Assembly (NCBI RefSeq): GCF_002261335.1
Contig: NZ_NEVL01000001.1
Span: 434,001-498,000 of the forward strand
Direction of reading: 5' to 3'
Length of the DNA: 64,000 nt
Origin: Bordetella genomosp. 1
Lineage (GTDB): Bacteria; Pseudomonadota; Gammaproteobacteria; Burkholderiales; Burkholderiaceae_B
Below the pieces are notes generated by a model. The model saw only the letters and a program-made list of their open reading frames with translations. It was not told the origin of the DNA and searched no databases. This document shows, piece by piece, positions 41,058-49,929 of the stretch (positions within the stretch are counted from its first letter, which is position 1; each line of letters starts with the position of its first letter). The translations under genes and the position numbers were made by a program.

Positions 41058-41301
41058 GGGATGTTGTAAATAGCCATTTCTCGAGGCGAAACAGGCGCTT
41101 GGGCCGGTGACCGAGGCTTTTAGGGACAGGTCGAAGCCAGGCATGGGAGGGACGCGGGTGGCCCGCGCAGGCGGCACCGCGCCCCGGGCGAGGGCGGTTG
41201 TCTATATAGAGAGCAGGGAGGGAGGCGGCCGGGAGGGCGGGGCGGCGCGGGCCGCCGTCCCGGCGTGGCGCAGCGGCCGACGCCGCCGCGACGGCCCTGC
41301 C

Positions 41302-42165
41302 TCAGCGGCCGTTGCGGATCGCGCGGGCGGCGTCGGCCAGCTCGCCGGCCGTCAGGCCGATCGGGCCGATGCCGGCGCGCACCAGGGCGTCGGCGGCCGC
41401 GCCATGCAGCCAGACGGCGGCCGGCACGGCGGTGGCGGGCGGCAAGCCCTGGGCCAGCAGCGCGCCCAGCATGCCGGCCAGCACGTCGCCGGTGCCGGCG
41501 GTGGCCAGGCCCGGATTGCCCGAGGTGTTGATGAGGCAGCGCTGGCCGTCCGGCGCGCACACCAGCGTGCCCGCGCCCTTGAGCACCACCCAGGCCTGGT
41601 AATGGCGCGCGAGCGCCCGGGCGGCGTCGGGGCGGCCATTCTGCACTTCGGTGGTCGTGTAGTTGAGCAGCCGGGCCGCTTCGGCGGGGTGCGGCGTGAG
41701 CACGACCGGCCCATCGCCCCAGGCGGGCGTGAGCGCGCCGCGCGCCAGCAGGTTGAGCGCGTCGGCGTCCAGCACCATCGGCGCGTCGCCACGCGCGGCA
41801 AACACCGCCGCCAGCGCGCTCACGGCCTCGGCGCCCATGCCGATGCCGCAGCCCACCGTCCAGGCCGACACCGGCAGGCCGGCGTCGAGCAGGTCACGCG
41901 CGCTGCGCACCATGAGCTCGGGCTGCAGCGGGTCGCAGGGCAGGGGCGAGGGCTCCTGCACCAGGCCCACCAGCACCTTGCCCGCGCCCAGCCGCAGGCC
42001 GGCGCGCGCCGCCAGCAGCGCCGCGCCCGTCATGCCGGCGGCGCCACCCACCACGGCGAGCGTGCCGTAGGTGCCCTTGTGGCCGTCGGCCGCACGCGCA
42101 GCGAACAGCGCCGGGAAGTCGTCGCGGGAGATCGGCGTGGCGGCGGGCGAGGGTGTTTGCGGCAT
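41302..42165 (-). CDS. nnrD: ADP-dependent NAD(P)H-hydrate dehydratase
   Basis: 287 aa from the ATG at 42163-42165; an ATG at 42184-42186 would add seven residues. It matches the C-terminal YjeF/carbohydrate-kinase-like domain: [54 protein letters not shown] and the signature [16 protein letters not shown]. It dehydrates damaged (S)-NAD(P)HX using ADP. The epimerase domain NnrE is not fused here. A CACTATAGTG box just upstream may hold the -10. Confidence 0.93.
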   Translation of the reverse strand: MPQTPSPAATPISRDDFPALFAARAADGHKGTYGTLAVVGGAAGMTGAALLAARAGLRLGAGKVLVGLVQEPSPLPCDPLQPELMVRSARDLLDAGLPVSAWTVGCGIGMGAEAVSALAAVFAARGDAPMVLDADALNLLARGALTPAWGDGPVVLTPHPAEAARLLNYTTTEVQNGRPDAARALARHYQAWVVLKGAGTLVCAPDGQRCLINTSGNPGLATAGTGDVLAGMLGALLAQGLPPATAVPAAVWLHGAAADALVRAGIGPIGLTAGELADAARAIRNGR

Positions 42166-42272
42166 GAACGTTCCGGGCTGGCGCATCGTGGGCTTTCCAC
42201 TATAGTGCCCCAAAACGACCGCGGCCCGCAGGCCGCCACAGACCGGGCGCGGCGCGCCCGCGGGAGAGACGC

Positions 42273-43124
42273 ATGACGCAAGCCAACCCGGACGCGGGCC
42301 TGCCCGGCCTCGATCATTACGCACGCTACGAGGCGCTCAAGTTCCGGCGTCATCCGCACGGCGTGCTCGAGCTCGTGATGGGCGCCAAGGACGCCTCGGG
42401 CAAGCTCTCCACCGCCGATCACCGCATGCACCGCGAGCTGGCCGACGTGTGGCGCGACATCGACACGGATCCCGACACGCGCGCGGTGGTGATCCGCGGC
42501 GAGGGCAAGGGCTTTTCGGGCGGCGGCGACCTGGGCCTGGTGCAGGACATGGCCGACGACTTCGACGTGCGCGCCCGCGTGTGGCGCGAGGCGCGCGACC
42601 TGGTCTACAACGTGATCAATTGCGGCAAGCCGGTGGTGTCGGCCATGCATGGCGCGGCGGTGGGCGCGGGACTGGTGGCCGGCCTGCTGGCCGACATCTC
42701 CATCGCCACCCCGGATGCGCGCATCATCGACGGCCACACCCGCCTGGGCGTGGCGGCCGGCGACCACGCGGCCATCGTGTGGCCGCTGCTGTGCGGCATG
42801 GCCAAGGCCAAGTACTACCTGCTGCTGTGCGAAACCGTGACCGGCGCCGAGGCCGAACGCATCGGCCTGGTGTCGCTGTGCGTGGAGCAGGACCAGCTGC
42901 TGCCCAAGGCCTTCGAGATCGCGACGCGCCTGGCCACCGGATCGCAGACCGCGATCCGCTGGACCAAGTATTCGCTCAACAACTGGCTGCGCCAGGCCGG
43001 CCCCACGTTCGACACCTCGCTGGCGCTCGAATTCATGGGCTTCGCCGGCCCCGACGTGCGCGAGGGCGTGGCTTCGCTGCGCGAAAAGCGACCGCCCGCG
43101 TTCGGCACCGACGCGCCGTTCTGA
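42273..43124 (+). CDS. Enoyl-CoA hydratase/isomerase family protein
   Basis: 283 aa from the ATG at 42273, with GGGAGAG upstream. Crotonase marks are [15 protein letters not shown] and [26 protein letters not shown]. The first catalytic Glu position (GGCELA in hydratases) is AGLVAG and the second Glu region is [23 protein letters not shown], so it is unlikely to be a classical hydratase. A dehalogenase-, lyase- or isomerase-type reaction is possible. It converges on the next crotonase gene with a 9-nt gap. Confidence 0.85.
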   Translation: MTQANPDAGLPGLDHYARYEALKFRRHPHGVLELVMGAKDASGKLSTADHRMHRELADVWRDIDTDPDTRAVVIRGEGKGFSGGGDLGLVQDMADDFDVRARVWREARDLVYNVINCGKPVVSAMHGAAVGAGLVAGLLADISIATPDARIIDGHTRLGVAAGDHAAIVWPLLCGMAKAKYYLLLCETVTGAEAERIGLVSLCVEQDQLLPKAFEIATRLATGSQTAIRWTKYSLNNWLRQAGPTFDTSLALEFMGFAGPDVREGVASLREKRPPAFGTDAPF

Positions 43125-43133
43125 GACCTGCGG

Positions 43134-43883
43134 TCAGCCCTTGCGCGCGGCGAAGAAGCGCGCAAAGGCGGCCTGGGCCTCGTCGCTCTGCAGGCGCGCG
43201 CGGAACTGGCGCGCCTCTTCGTCGAGCGTCTCGTGCAGTTGCGGGCGCAACGAGCGCTTGAGCAGGGCCTTCGACACGCGCAGCGCCGCGCGCGGCTGGG
43301 CCGCCAGCCGGGCCGCGGTTTCCTGCGCCCGCGCCAGCGCGCCGCCGGCCGGCGTGACCGCGTTGGCCAGGCCGTGCGCCAGCGCCTCCCGCGCGCCGAA
43401 CTTGTCGCCCAGCAGCAGCCACTCGGTGGCCTGGCGCGCGCCCGCGATCTGCGGCAGCAACAGGCTGGAGCCGCCCTCCGGGCACAGGCCCAGCGCCGCG
43501 AATGGCAGGCGCAGCACGGCGCCCTCGGCCACGTAGACGAAATCGCAATGCTGCAGCAGGGTCACGCCCACGCCCACCGCATTGCCCTCGACCGCCGCGA
43601 TCACGGGCGCGTCCAGGTCGATCAGCGCGCGCAGGAAGGTGAGCGCGGGGCTGTCGCCCTCGGGCCGGTCGGCCTGGAAGTCGCGCAGGTCGTTGCCCGC
43701 CGTGAAGTGGCCGCCCGCGCCGGTGAGGATGACGGCCGCGACGCCGGGGTCGCCCGCGGCCTCGCGCAGGCCGGCCGTGAGCGCATCGTAGGCCGCGCGG
43801 TCGAGCGCGTTGCGTGCCTCGGGCCGGTCGATGGTGAGGGTGAGGACGGCGCCGTCGCGCGCCTGGCGCACCGGGCCGCTCAT
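43134..43883 (-). CDS. Enoyl-CoA hydratase/isomerase family protein
   Basis: 249 aa from the ATG at 43881-43883, which overlaps the stop of the monooxygenase gene by 4 nt (ATGA). Motifs are [35 protein letters not shown] and [37 protein letters not shown]. The FxxLGLxPEGGSS text is that of delta3-delta2-enoyl-CoA isomerase-like crotonases. It is co-transcribed with nitronate monooxygenase. Confidence 0.88.
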   Translation of the reverse strand: MSGPVRQARDGAVLTLTIDRPEARNALDRAAYDALTAGLREAAGDPGVAAVILTGAGGHFTAGNDLRDFQADRPEGDSPALTFLRALIDLDAPVIAAVEGNAVGVGVTLLQHCDFVYVAEGAVLRLPFAALGLCPEGGSSLLLPQIAGARQATEWLLLGDKFGAREALAHGLANAVTPAGGALARAQETAARLAAQPRAALRVSKALLKRSLRPQLHETLDEEARQFRARLQSDEAQAAFARFFAARKG

Positions 43884-44872
43884 GCGAAGGTCCGGGCGGC
43901 GAGGGCCGCGCGCGCCTGCTCGAATTCGCGCGCCAGGTTGTCGACGATGGTGGCGGCCGGCTCCACGCTGGCGATGCTGCCCACGCCCTGGCCCGCGCCC
44001 CAGATGTCTTTCCACGGCTTGGCCCGGCCGCTGCCGAAGTTCGACGCGCCCGGGTCGGGCTGGGGCAGGTTGGCCGGATCCAGGCCCGCGTTGACGATGC
44101 TGGCCTTGAGGTAGTTGCCGGGAATGCCGGTGAAGAACGGCGTGTACAGGATGTCGGAGGCGCTGGCCTGCACGATGGCGTCTTTGTAGCCCTCGGAGGC
44201 ATTGGCCTCGGCGCTCGCGATGAAGCGCGTGCCCATGTAGGCGAAGTCGGCGCCCATGGCCAGCGCGGCCAGCACGTCGGCGCCGGAGGTGATCGCGCCC
44301 GACAGGATCAGCGGGCCGTCGTAGAAGCGGCGCACCTCGTTGACCAGCGCAAACGGGCTCAGCGTGCCGGCGTGGCCGCCCGCGCCCGCGCACACCAGGA
44401 TCAGGCCGTCGACGCCGGCCTCCAGCGCCTTTTCCGCGTGGCGCAGCGTGGTCACGTCATGGAAGACCTTGCCGCCCCAGTTGTGGATGCCGGCCACCAG
44501 GTCGCCCGGCGCGCGCAGGCTGGTGATGATGAAGGGCACCTTGTGGCGCTCGCACTCGGCCAGGTCGTGCTCGAGCCGGTCGTTCGATTGATGGATGATC
44601 TGGTTCACCGCGAACGGGGCCACCACCGCCCGCGGATGCGCCTTGCGGTGGGCCGCCAGCCCCTCCTGGACCTCGGCGAGCCAGTCGGCCAGCAGCGTCT
44701 GGGGGCGGGCGTTGAGCGCGGGGAAGGAGCCCATGATGCCGCTGGTGCTCTGCGCGATCACCAGCTTGGGATTGGACACGATGAACATCGGCGACGCGAT
44801 CACCGGCAGGCGCAGGCGGCCGTAGAGATCGTTGACCAAAGCGTGCGGAGTCGTCTCGGCGCGGGCATTCAT
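43880..44872 (-). CDS. Nitronate monooxygenase (2-nitropropane dioxygenase-like)
   Basis: 330 aa from the ATG at 44870-44872 with AGGTGA upstream; the open frame extends further, without a ribosome site. A TIM-barrel FMN enzyme: LPVIASPMFIVSNPKLVIAQSTSGIMGSFPALN, VCAGAGGHAGTLSPFALVNEV, then LAALAMGADFAYMGTRFIASAEA for the phosphate-binding end. Family members oxidise alkyl nitronates such as propionate-3-nitronate, but many related proteins are enoyl reductase-like. Its coupling to an acyl-CoA enzyme gene suggests acyl-chain chemistry. Confidence 0.9.
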   Translation of the reverse strand: MNARAETTPHALVNDLYGRLRLPVIASPMFIVSNPKLVIAQSTSGIMGSFPALNARPQTLLADWLAEVQEGLAAHRKAHPRAVVAPFAVNQIIHQSNDRLEHDLAECERHKVPFIITSLRAPGDLVAGIHNWGGKVFHDVTTLRHAEKALEAGVDGLILVCAGAGGHAGTLSPFALVNEVRRFYDGPLILSGAITSGADVLAALAMGADFAYMGTRFIASAEANASEGYKDAIVQASASDILYTPFFTGIPGNYLKASIVNAGLDPANLPQPDPGASNFGSGRAKPWKDIWGAGQGVGSIASVEPAATIVDNLAREFEQARAALAARTFA

Positions 44873-44960
44873 GGGGCGTTCACCTGTGCGTAAGAGGTCG
44901 GAAGAGAGGTTGTGGAAAGCGCGGGCGTGACGCCGAGGGTAACCCCGGACGCGGCCGCGC

Positions 44961-44990
44961 TTGAACCCGTGAAACAAGTCTGCCTATAAT
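44961..44990 (+). promoter_or_regulatory. Promoter of the TetR gene
   Basis: TTGAAC (44961-44966) and a perfect TATAAT (44985-44990) are spaced by 18 nt. The operator palindrome begins 4 nt after the -10. Confidence 0.7.
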
Positions 44991-45015
44991 TACCTACCGG
45001 TCGTCCGGTAATTAA
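44987..45015 (-). promoter_or_regulatory. Candidate divergent promoter for the monooxygenase operon
   Basis: On the minus strand TTAATT (45010-45015) and TAATTA (44987-44992) are 17 nt apart; the palindrome occupies the spacer. Each hexamer is a moderate match. Confidence 0.45.
44995..45010. promoter_or_regulatory. TetR operator palindrome
   Basis: TACCGGTCGTCCGGTA is an inverted repeat (TACCGG / CCGGTA around TCGT). Its ACCG...CGGT form is the style bound by TetR regulators of acyl-CoA catabolism. It lies between divergent operons and inside both candidate promoters. Confidence 0.7.
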
Positions 45016-45081
45016 CCCAATCATTTAACGGCAAGCCGCGAATCCGTGTCAATGCGGGCGCGCCCGCAGCCGCCCGAACCC

Positions 45082-45708
45082 ATGTCCGCAGACTCCGCAG
45101 CCCCGCCCAAGCGCGCCCGTGCCGGCCGGCCCCCGACGCTTCCGGCCGCGCGCGAGCGCATCCTCGCCGAAGCCGCCCGGCTGTTCGCGCAGAGCGGCTA
45201 CGAAAACAGTTCGATTGCCGACCTGGCCGGCGCGCTGGGCGTGTCCAAGGCGGCGATCTATCACTACTACCCCACCAAGCAGGACATCTACGACGCCATC
45301 ATCCTCGAGGTGCTGGCCGGCCTGAGCGCCGCCGTCGATGCCGCGGTGGCGCAGGCGGCCGAGCCGCAGGCGCAGCTGCGCGCCTTCATGCTGGCGCATG
45401 CCGATTACTTCGAGGCCCACCACCCGGAGTTCGTCACCATGCTGGTGGGCTACTCGGGCATGGCGCTGCCGGAGCAGGCCGACGCCGCGCGCCTGCGCGA
45501 TGCCTACGAGCAGCGCCTGCGCGGCATTCTCGACGAGGGCGTGCGCAGCGGCGCGTTCCGCGCGCAGGAAGTCGCCGCCACCGGCCGCGCCGTGCTGTCC
45601 ATGCTCAATTGGATGGTGCGCTGGTACAAGCCCGGCCAGCGCGACAGCGCGCGCGCCATCGCCCAAGGCTATTTCGATCTGTTGACCCGGGGGCTGCTGG
45701 CCGCCTGA
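45082..45708 (+). CDS. TetR family transcriptional regulator
   Basis: 208 aa from the ATG at 45082; ATG 45052 or GTG 45046 would add 10-12 residues, and none has a clear ribosome site. The N-terminal HTH reads ARERILAEAARLFAQSGYENSSIADLAGALGVSKAAIYHYYPTKQDIYDAII, the complete TetR recognition unit. The C-terminal ligand domain is helical. It is followed after 34 nt by an acyl-CoA dehydrogenase gene. With the palindrome next to its promoter it is likely an autorepressor released by an acyl-CoA. Confidence 0.93.
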   Translation: MSADSAAPPKRARAGRPPTLPAARERILAEAARLFAQSGYENSSIADLAGALGVSKAAIYHYYPTKQDIYDAIILEVLAGLSAAVDAAVAQAAEPQAQLRAFMLAHADYFEAHHPEFVTMLVGYSGMALPEQADAARLRDAYEQRLRGILDEGVRSGAFRAQEVAATGRAVLSMLNWMVRWYKPGQRDSARAIAQGYFDLLTRGLLAA

Positions 45709-45742
45709 GGCGCCGCTCCCGCATTCTGCAAAGGTAAGCATC

Positions 45743-46891
45743 ATGGCTCTCGATCAAGAAACCCTCACGCTGCTGCTCGACGCGGTGCGCCGCTTCGTCA
45801 CCGAACGGCTGGTGCCGGCCGAGGAAGAACTCGCCAGCAGCGGCGCGGTGCCCGACGACATCGTGCGCGAGATGCGCGAGCTGGGCCTGTTCGGCCTGTC
45901 GATCTCGCCCGAGTATGGCGGGCTCGGCCTCACGATGGAGGAGGAGGTGCGCGTGGTGTTCGAGCTGGGCCAGACCTCGCCGGCCTTCCGCTCGCTCGCG
46001 GGCACCAACATCGGCATCGGCTCGCAGTCGATCGTGCTGGCCGGCACCGACGCGCAGCGCGAGCAATACCTGCCGGCGCTGGCGAGCGGCGAGCTGATCG
46101 GCTCCTTCGCGCTCACCGAGCCGGACGCGGGCTCCGATGCGATGTCGCTGCGCACCACCGCGCAGCGCGACGGCGACCACTACGTCATCAACGGCACCAA
46201 GCGCTACATCACCAACGCCCCGATCGCGGGCCTGTTTTCGGTGATGGCGCGCACCGCGCCCGAGCGCCGCGCCGATTCGATCTCGTGCTTCCTGGTGCCG
46301 GCCGGCACGCCCGGCATGACGCTGGGCAAGCCCGACAAGAAGATGGGCCAGGCCGGCGCGCTCACCTGCGACGTGGTGTTCGACAACTGCCGCGTGCCGG
46401 CCAGCACGCTGCTGGGCGGCCAGGAAGGCAATGGCTTCCGCACCTCGATGCGCGTGCTCGACAAGGGCCGGCTGCACATCGCCGCGCTGTGCGTGGGCAT
46501 CGCCGAGCGCCTGCTGCGCGATGCCGTGCGCTACGCGCTCGAACGCAAGCAGTTCGGCCAGCCCATCGCGGAATTCCAGCTGGTGCAGGCCATGATCGCC
46601 GACAGCCAGGCCGAGCTCTATGCGGCGCGCTCGATGGTGCTCGACGCCGCCCGCATGCGCGACCGCGGCGAGAACACCACCATGCAGGCCGCCTGCTGCA
46701 AGATGTATGCCACCGAGATGGTGGGCCGCGTGGCCGACCGCGCGGTGCAGATCCACGGCGGCGCAGGCTATATGGCCGAGTACGCGGTCGAGCGTTTCTA
46801 CCGCGACGTGCGGCTGTTCCGCATCTTCGAGGGCACCACGCAGATCCAGCAGCTGGTGATCGCGCGCGAGGCGCTCAAGGCCTACGCCTGA
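45743..46891 (+). CDS. Acyl-CoA dehydrogenase
   Basis: 382 aa. Family marks: FALTEPDAGSDAMSLRTTAQRDGDHYVINGTKRYITNAP for the FAD/substrate region, KKMGQAGALTCDVVFDNCRVP, and the C-terminal signature QIHGGAGYMAEYAVERFYRDVRLFRIFEGTTQIQQLVIARE. The catalytic base is the Glu in IFEGT. It introduces the trans-2 double bond in acyl-CoA with FAD. The chain specificity is not readable. It is first in the structural part of the TetR operon. Confidence 0.95.
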   Translation: MALDQETLTLLLDAVRRFVTERLVPAEEELASSGAVPDDIVREMRELGLFGLSISPEYGGLGLTMEEEVRVVFELGQTSPAFRSLAGTNIGIGSQSIVLAGTDAQREQYLPALASGELIGSFALTEPDAGSDAMSLRTTAQRDGDHYVINGTKRYITNAPIAGLFSVMARTAPERRADSISCFLVPAGTPGMTLGKPDKKMGQAGALTCDVVFDNCRVPASTLLGGQEGNGFRTSMRVLDKGRLHIAALCVGIAERLLRDAVRYALERKQFGQPIAEFQLVQAMIADSQAELYAARSMVLDAARMRDRGENTTMQAACCKMYATEMVGRVADRAVQIHGGAGYMAEYAVERFYRDVRLFRIFEGTTQIQQLVIAREALKAYA

Positions 46892-47012
46892 GCCCGTCGC
46901 CCGGGGGCGCAGGATGTGCGCCGGCTGCACAATCTCGTGCACAAAACGGAACACATCCGGCGGGCCCCGGGGCTAATATGCCTGATTCCCGATGCCTTAC
47001 GCAGACCCCACC

Positions 47013-48242
47013 ATGTCGCAACGTCCCGCTCCCCTGACCGGCATTCGCGTGCTGGACCTGACCCGCGTGCTCGCGGGCCCCTGGTGCACCCAGAACCTGG
47101 CCGATCTCGGCGCCGAGGTGATCAAGATCGAGCGCCCGGGGTCGGGCGACGACACCCGTGCCTGGGGCCCGCCCTACCTCAAGAACGAGGCGGGCGAGAA
47201 CACCTCCGAGGCCGCCTATTACCTCTCGGCCAACCGCAACAAGTTCTCCGTGGCGCTCGACATCGCCTCCGAACGCGGCGCCGCGCTGGTGCGCGAGTTG
47301 GCCCTGCAGAGCGACATCCTGGTCGAGAATTTCAAGGTCGGCGGCCTGCGCAAGTACGGGCTCGACTATGACAGCCTGAAGGAAGTGAACCCGCGCCTGA
47401 TCTATTGCTCGATCACGGGCTTCGGCCAGACCGGCCCCTACGCCAGCCGCCCGGGCTACGACTTCATGATCCAGGGCATGGGCGGGCTGATGAGCATCAC
47501 CGGCGAGCGCGACGACCTGCCCGGCGGCGGCCCGCAGAAGGCGGGCGTGGCCGTGGCCGACCTCATGACCGGCATGTACTCCACCGTGGGCATCCTGGCC
47601 GCGCTGCACGAGCGCAACCGCAGCGGCCTGGGGCAGCACATCGACATGGCGCTGCTCGACTGCCAGGTCGCGATGCTGGCCAACCAGAACCTCAACTACA
47701 TGACCTCGGGCGTGGCGCCCAAGCGTGCCGGCAACGCGCACCAGAACCTCGTGCCCTACCAGGTGTTCGCGGCCGCCGACGGCCACCTGATCGTGGCGGT
47801 GGGCAACGACAGCCAGTTCCGCAACTACTGCCGCGTGATCGGCCTGCCCGAGCTGGCCGACGACCCGCGCTTCGCGATCAATCCGCAGCGCGTGCGCAAC
47901 CGCGAAGTGCTGGTGCCGCTGCTGGCCGAGCGCATGGCGAGCGGCGCGCGCGACACCTGGCTGACCGAGCTCGAGCGCGCCGGCGTGCCGGCCGGCCCGA
48001 TCAATACGGTCGACCAGGTCTACGAAGACCCGCACGTGCTGGCGCGCCAGATGAAGCGCGAGCTGCCGCATCCGCTGGGCGGCACCGTGCCGGTGGCGGC
48101 CAGCCCGCTCAAGCTCTCCGGCAGCCCGGTGCAGTATCACCGTGCGCCGCCCGTGCTGGGCGAACACACGCGGCAGGTGCTCAGCGGCATGCTGGGCCTG
48201 TCCGACGACGAGATCGACGCCCTGGCGCGCGGCGCTGACTGA
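47013..48242 (+). CDS. CaiB/BaiF family CoA transferase
   Basis: 409 aa from the ATG at 47013; an ATG at 46992 would add seven residues. It has the class III signature: LTGIRVLDLTRVLAGPWCTQNLADLGAEVIKIERPGSGDDTRAWGPPY, with the catalytic Asp in MALLDCQVAMLANQNLNY and the NPRLIYCSITGFGQTGPY stretch. It moves CoA between carboxylates, here probably activating the acid that the acyl-CoA dehydrogenase then oxidises. Confidence 0.94.
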   Translation: MSQRPAPLTGIRVLDLTRVLAGPWCTQNLADLGAEVIKIERPGSGDDTRAWGPPYLKNEAGENTSEAAYYLSANRNKFSVALDIASERGAALVRELALQSDILVENFKVGGLRKYGLDYDSLKEVNPRLIYCSITGFGQTGPYASRPGYDFMIQGMGGLMSITGERDDLPGGGPQKAGVAVADLMTGMYSTVGILAALHERNRSGLGQHIDMALLDCQVAMLANQNLNYMTSGVAPKRAGNAHQNLVPYQVFAAADGHLIVAVGNDSQFRNYCRVIGLPELADDPRFAINPQRVRNREVLVPLLAERMASGARDTWLTELERAGVPAGPINTVDQVYEDPHVLARQMKRELPHPLGGTVPVAASPLKLSGSPVQYHRAPPVLGEHTRQVLSGMLGLSDDEIDALARGAD

Positions 48243-48284
48243 GCCCGGGCCAGGCAACATTCCAATAAAGCAGGAGCAGAGACG

Positions 48285-49808
48285 ATGGCAGAGATTCAAA
48301 CGCTGGGCGTGGTGGGCGCCGGCGCCATGGGCCGGGGCATCGCCCAGATCGCGGCGCAGGCCGGCCTCACCGTGCGCTTGTACGACACCAGCGCGCAGGC
48401 GGTCGAGGCCGCCCGCAGCGCGCTCGCCGACACCTGGGCCAAGCTGGCCGCCAAGGGCAAGCTGAGCGCCGAGCAGGTGAGCGCGGCCCAGGCCAACGTG
48501 GTGCCGGCCGCCGACGTGGCGGCGCTGGCCGACTGCGACCTCGTGATCGAGGCCATCATCGAGCGGCTCGACATCAAGCGCGAGCTGTTCGCCCAGCTCG
48601 AGGCCGTCGTCGGCCCCGACTGCATCCTGGCCTCCAACACCTCCTCGCTGTCGATCACGGCGATCGCGGCGGGATGCAAGACGCCGCAGCGCGTGGCCGG
48701 CTATCACTTCTTCAATCCGGTGCCGCTGATGAAGGTGGTCGAGGTGATCGACGGCCTGCGCACCGAGCCGGCCGTGGGCGACGCGCTCATGGCGCTGGCG
48801 CGCCGCATGGGCCACACGCCCGTGCGCGCCAAGGACATGCCCGGCTTCATCGTGAATCACGCCGGCCGCGGCATGAACACCGAGGGCCTGCGCGTGGCGC
48901 AGGAGGGCGTGGCCACGTTCGCGCAGGTCGACGCGGTGATGCGCGAGCAGGCGGGCTTTCGCATGGGTCCGTTCGAGCTGCTCGACCTCACCGCGCTCGA
49001 CGTCTCGCATCCGGTGATGGAGTCGATCTATCGCCAGTTCTTCGACGAACCGCGCTTCAAGCCCTCGCCCATCACCACGGTGCGGTTTGCCGGCGGCCTG
49101 ATCGGCAAGAAGGCGGGCGAAGGCTTCTACACGTATCGCGACGGCCAGAAGCAGGTGCCGGCCGAGCCCGCGGTGCCGGCGCTGCCGGCCGGCCTGAAGG
49201 TCTGGGTCAGCCCGGCCCATGCCGAGGGCCAGGCGCGCGTGCGCGCGCTGCTGCAGGCCAATGGCGTGGAACCGGTTGAGGGCGCAACCGCGCCGGCCGA
49301 CGCGCTGATCCTGGTCACGCCGTTCGGCGACGATGTGTCCACCAGCGTGGCGGAGCAGGGCCTGGACGGCGCGCGCACCGTCGGCGTGGACGCGCTGCAT
49401 GCGTTCGAACCCACGCGCCGCCGCACCGTGATGGTGTCGCCGGCCACGCAGCCGGCCTGGCGCGACGCCGCCCATGCGCTGTTCGCCAAGGATGGCGCCG
49501 CCGTCACCGTGATCGACGATTCGCCCGGCTTCGTGGCGCAGCGCATCGTGGCCTGCATCGTCAACATCGCGGCGGACATCGCGCAGCAGCGCATCGCCAC
49601 CGCTGCCGACATCGACCGTGCCGTCACGCTCGGCCTGGGCTATCCGCAGGGCCCGCTCGCCATGGGCGATGCGCTGGGTGCCGCGCGCATCCTCGAGATC
49701 CTGCGCAACGTGCAGCGCGTGACCGGCGATCCGCGCTATCGCCCCAGCCTGTGGCTGCAACGCCGCGTGCAGCTCGGGCTGTCGCTGCTGACCGACCACG
49801 CCGCCTGA
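48285..49808 (+). CDS. 3-hydroxyacyl-CoA dehydrogenase (PaaH/PaaC-like, two C-domains)
   Basis: 507 aa. NAD-binding motif GVVGAGAMGRGIAQIAAQAG at the N-terminus, catalytic His in GYHFFNPVPLMKVVEVI, and the first C-terminal domain (GFIVNHAGRGMNTEGLRVAQEG...FELLDLTALDV). A second, similar C-terminal domain follows (GFVAQRIVACIVNIAADIAQQRIA...GYPQGPLAMGDALG), giving the long form seen in phenylacetate-pathway enzymes. No paa ring-oxidation genes are nearby, so the substrate is unknown. It ends the TetR operon, 13 nt before a bidirectional terminator. Confidence 0.93.
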   Translation: MAEIQTLGVVGAGAMGRGIAQIAAQAGLTVRLYDTSAQAVEAARSALADTWAKLAAKGKLSAEQVSAAQANVVPAADVAALADCDLVIEAIIERLDIKRELFAQLEAVVGPDCILASNTSSLSITAIAAGCKTPQRVAGYHFFNPVPLMKVVEVIDGLRTEPAVGDALMALARRMGHTPVRAKDMPGFIVNHAGRGMNTEGLRVAQEGVATFAQVDAVMREQAGFRMGPFELLDLTALDVSHPVMESIYRQFFDEPRFKPSPITTVRFAGGLIGKKAGEGFYTYRDGQKQVPAEPAVPALPAGLKVWVSPAHAEGQARVRALLQANGVEPVEGATAPADALILVTPFGDDVSTSVAEQGLDGARTVGVDALHAFEPTRRRTVMVSPATQPAWRDAAHALFAKDGAAVTVIDDSPGFVAQRIVACIVNIAADIAQQRIATAADIDRAVTLGLGYPQGPLAMGDALGAARILEILRNVQRVTGDPRYRPSLWLQRRVQLGLSLLTDHAA

Positions 49809-49821
49809 AGGCTGCGCGCGC

Positions 49822-49858
49822 AACGAAAAACGCCAGGCATTGCCTGGCGTTTTTCGTT
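49822..49858. terminator. Bidirectional terminator
   Basis: An 18-nt arm AACGAAAAACGCCAGGCA (49822-49839) pairs with its complement (49841-49858), with A5 on one side and T5 on the other. It serves both the 3-hydroxyacyl-CoA dehydrogenase (+) and cytochrome (-) genes. Confidence 0.9.
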
Positions 49859-49929
49859 GTCACCCGGGGTGCGCGCTGCCGCGTGGGGCAGGCGTCGTGT
49901 GGGGCCGTGTCGGGCGCTTCCTGGTGCGC

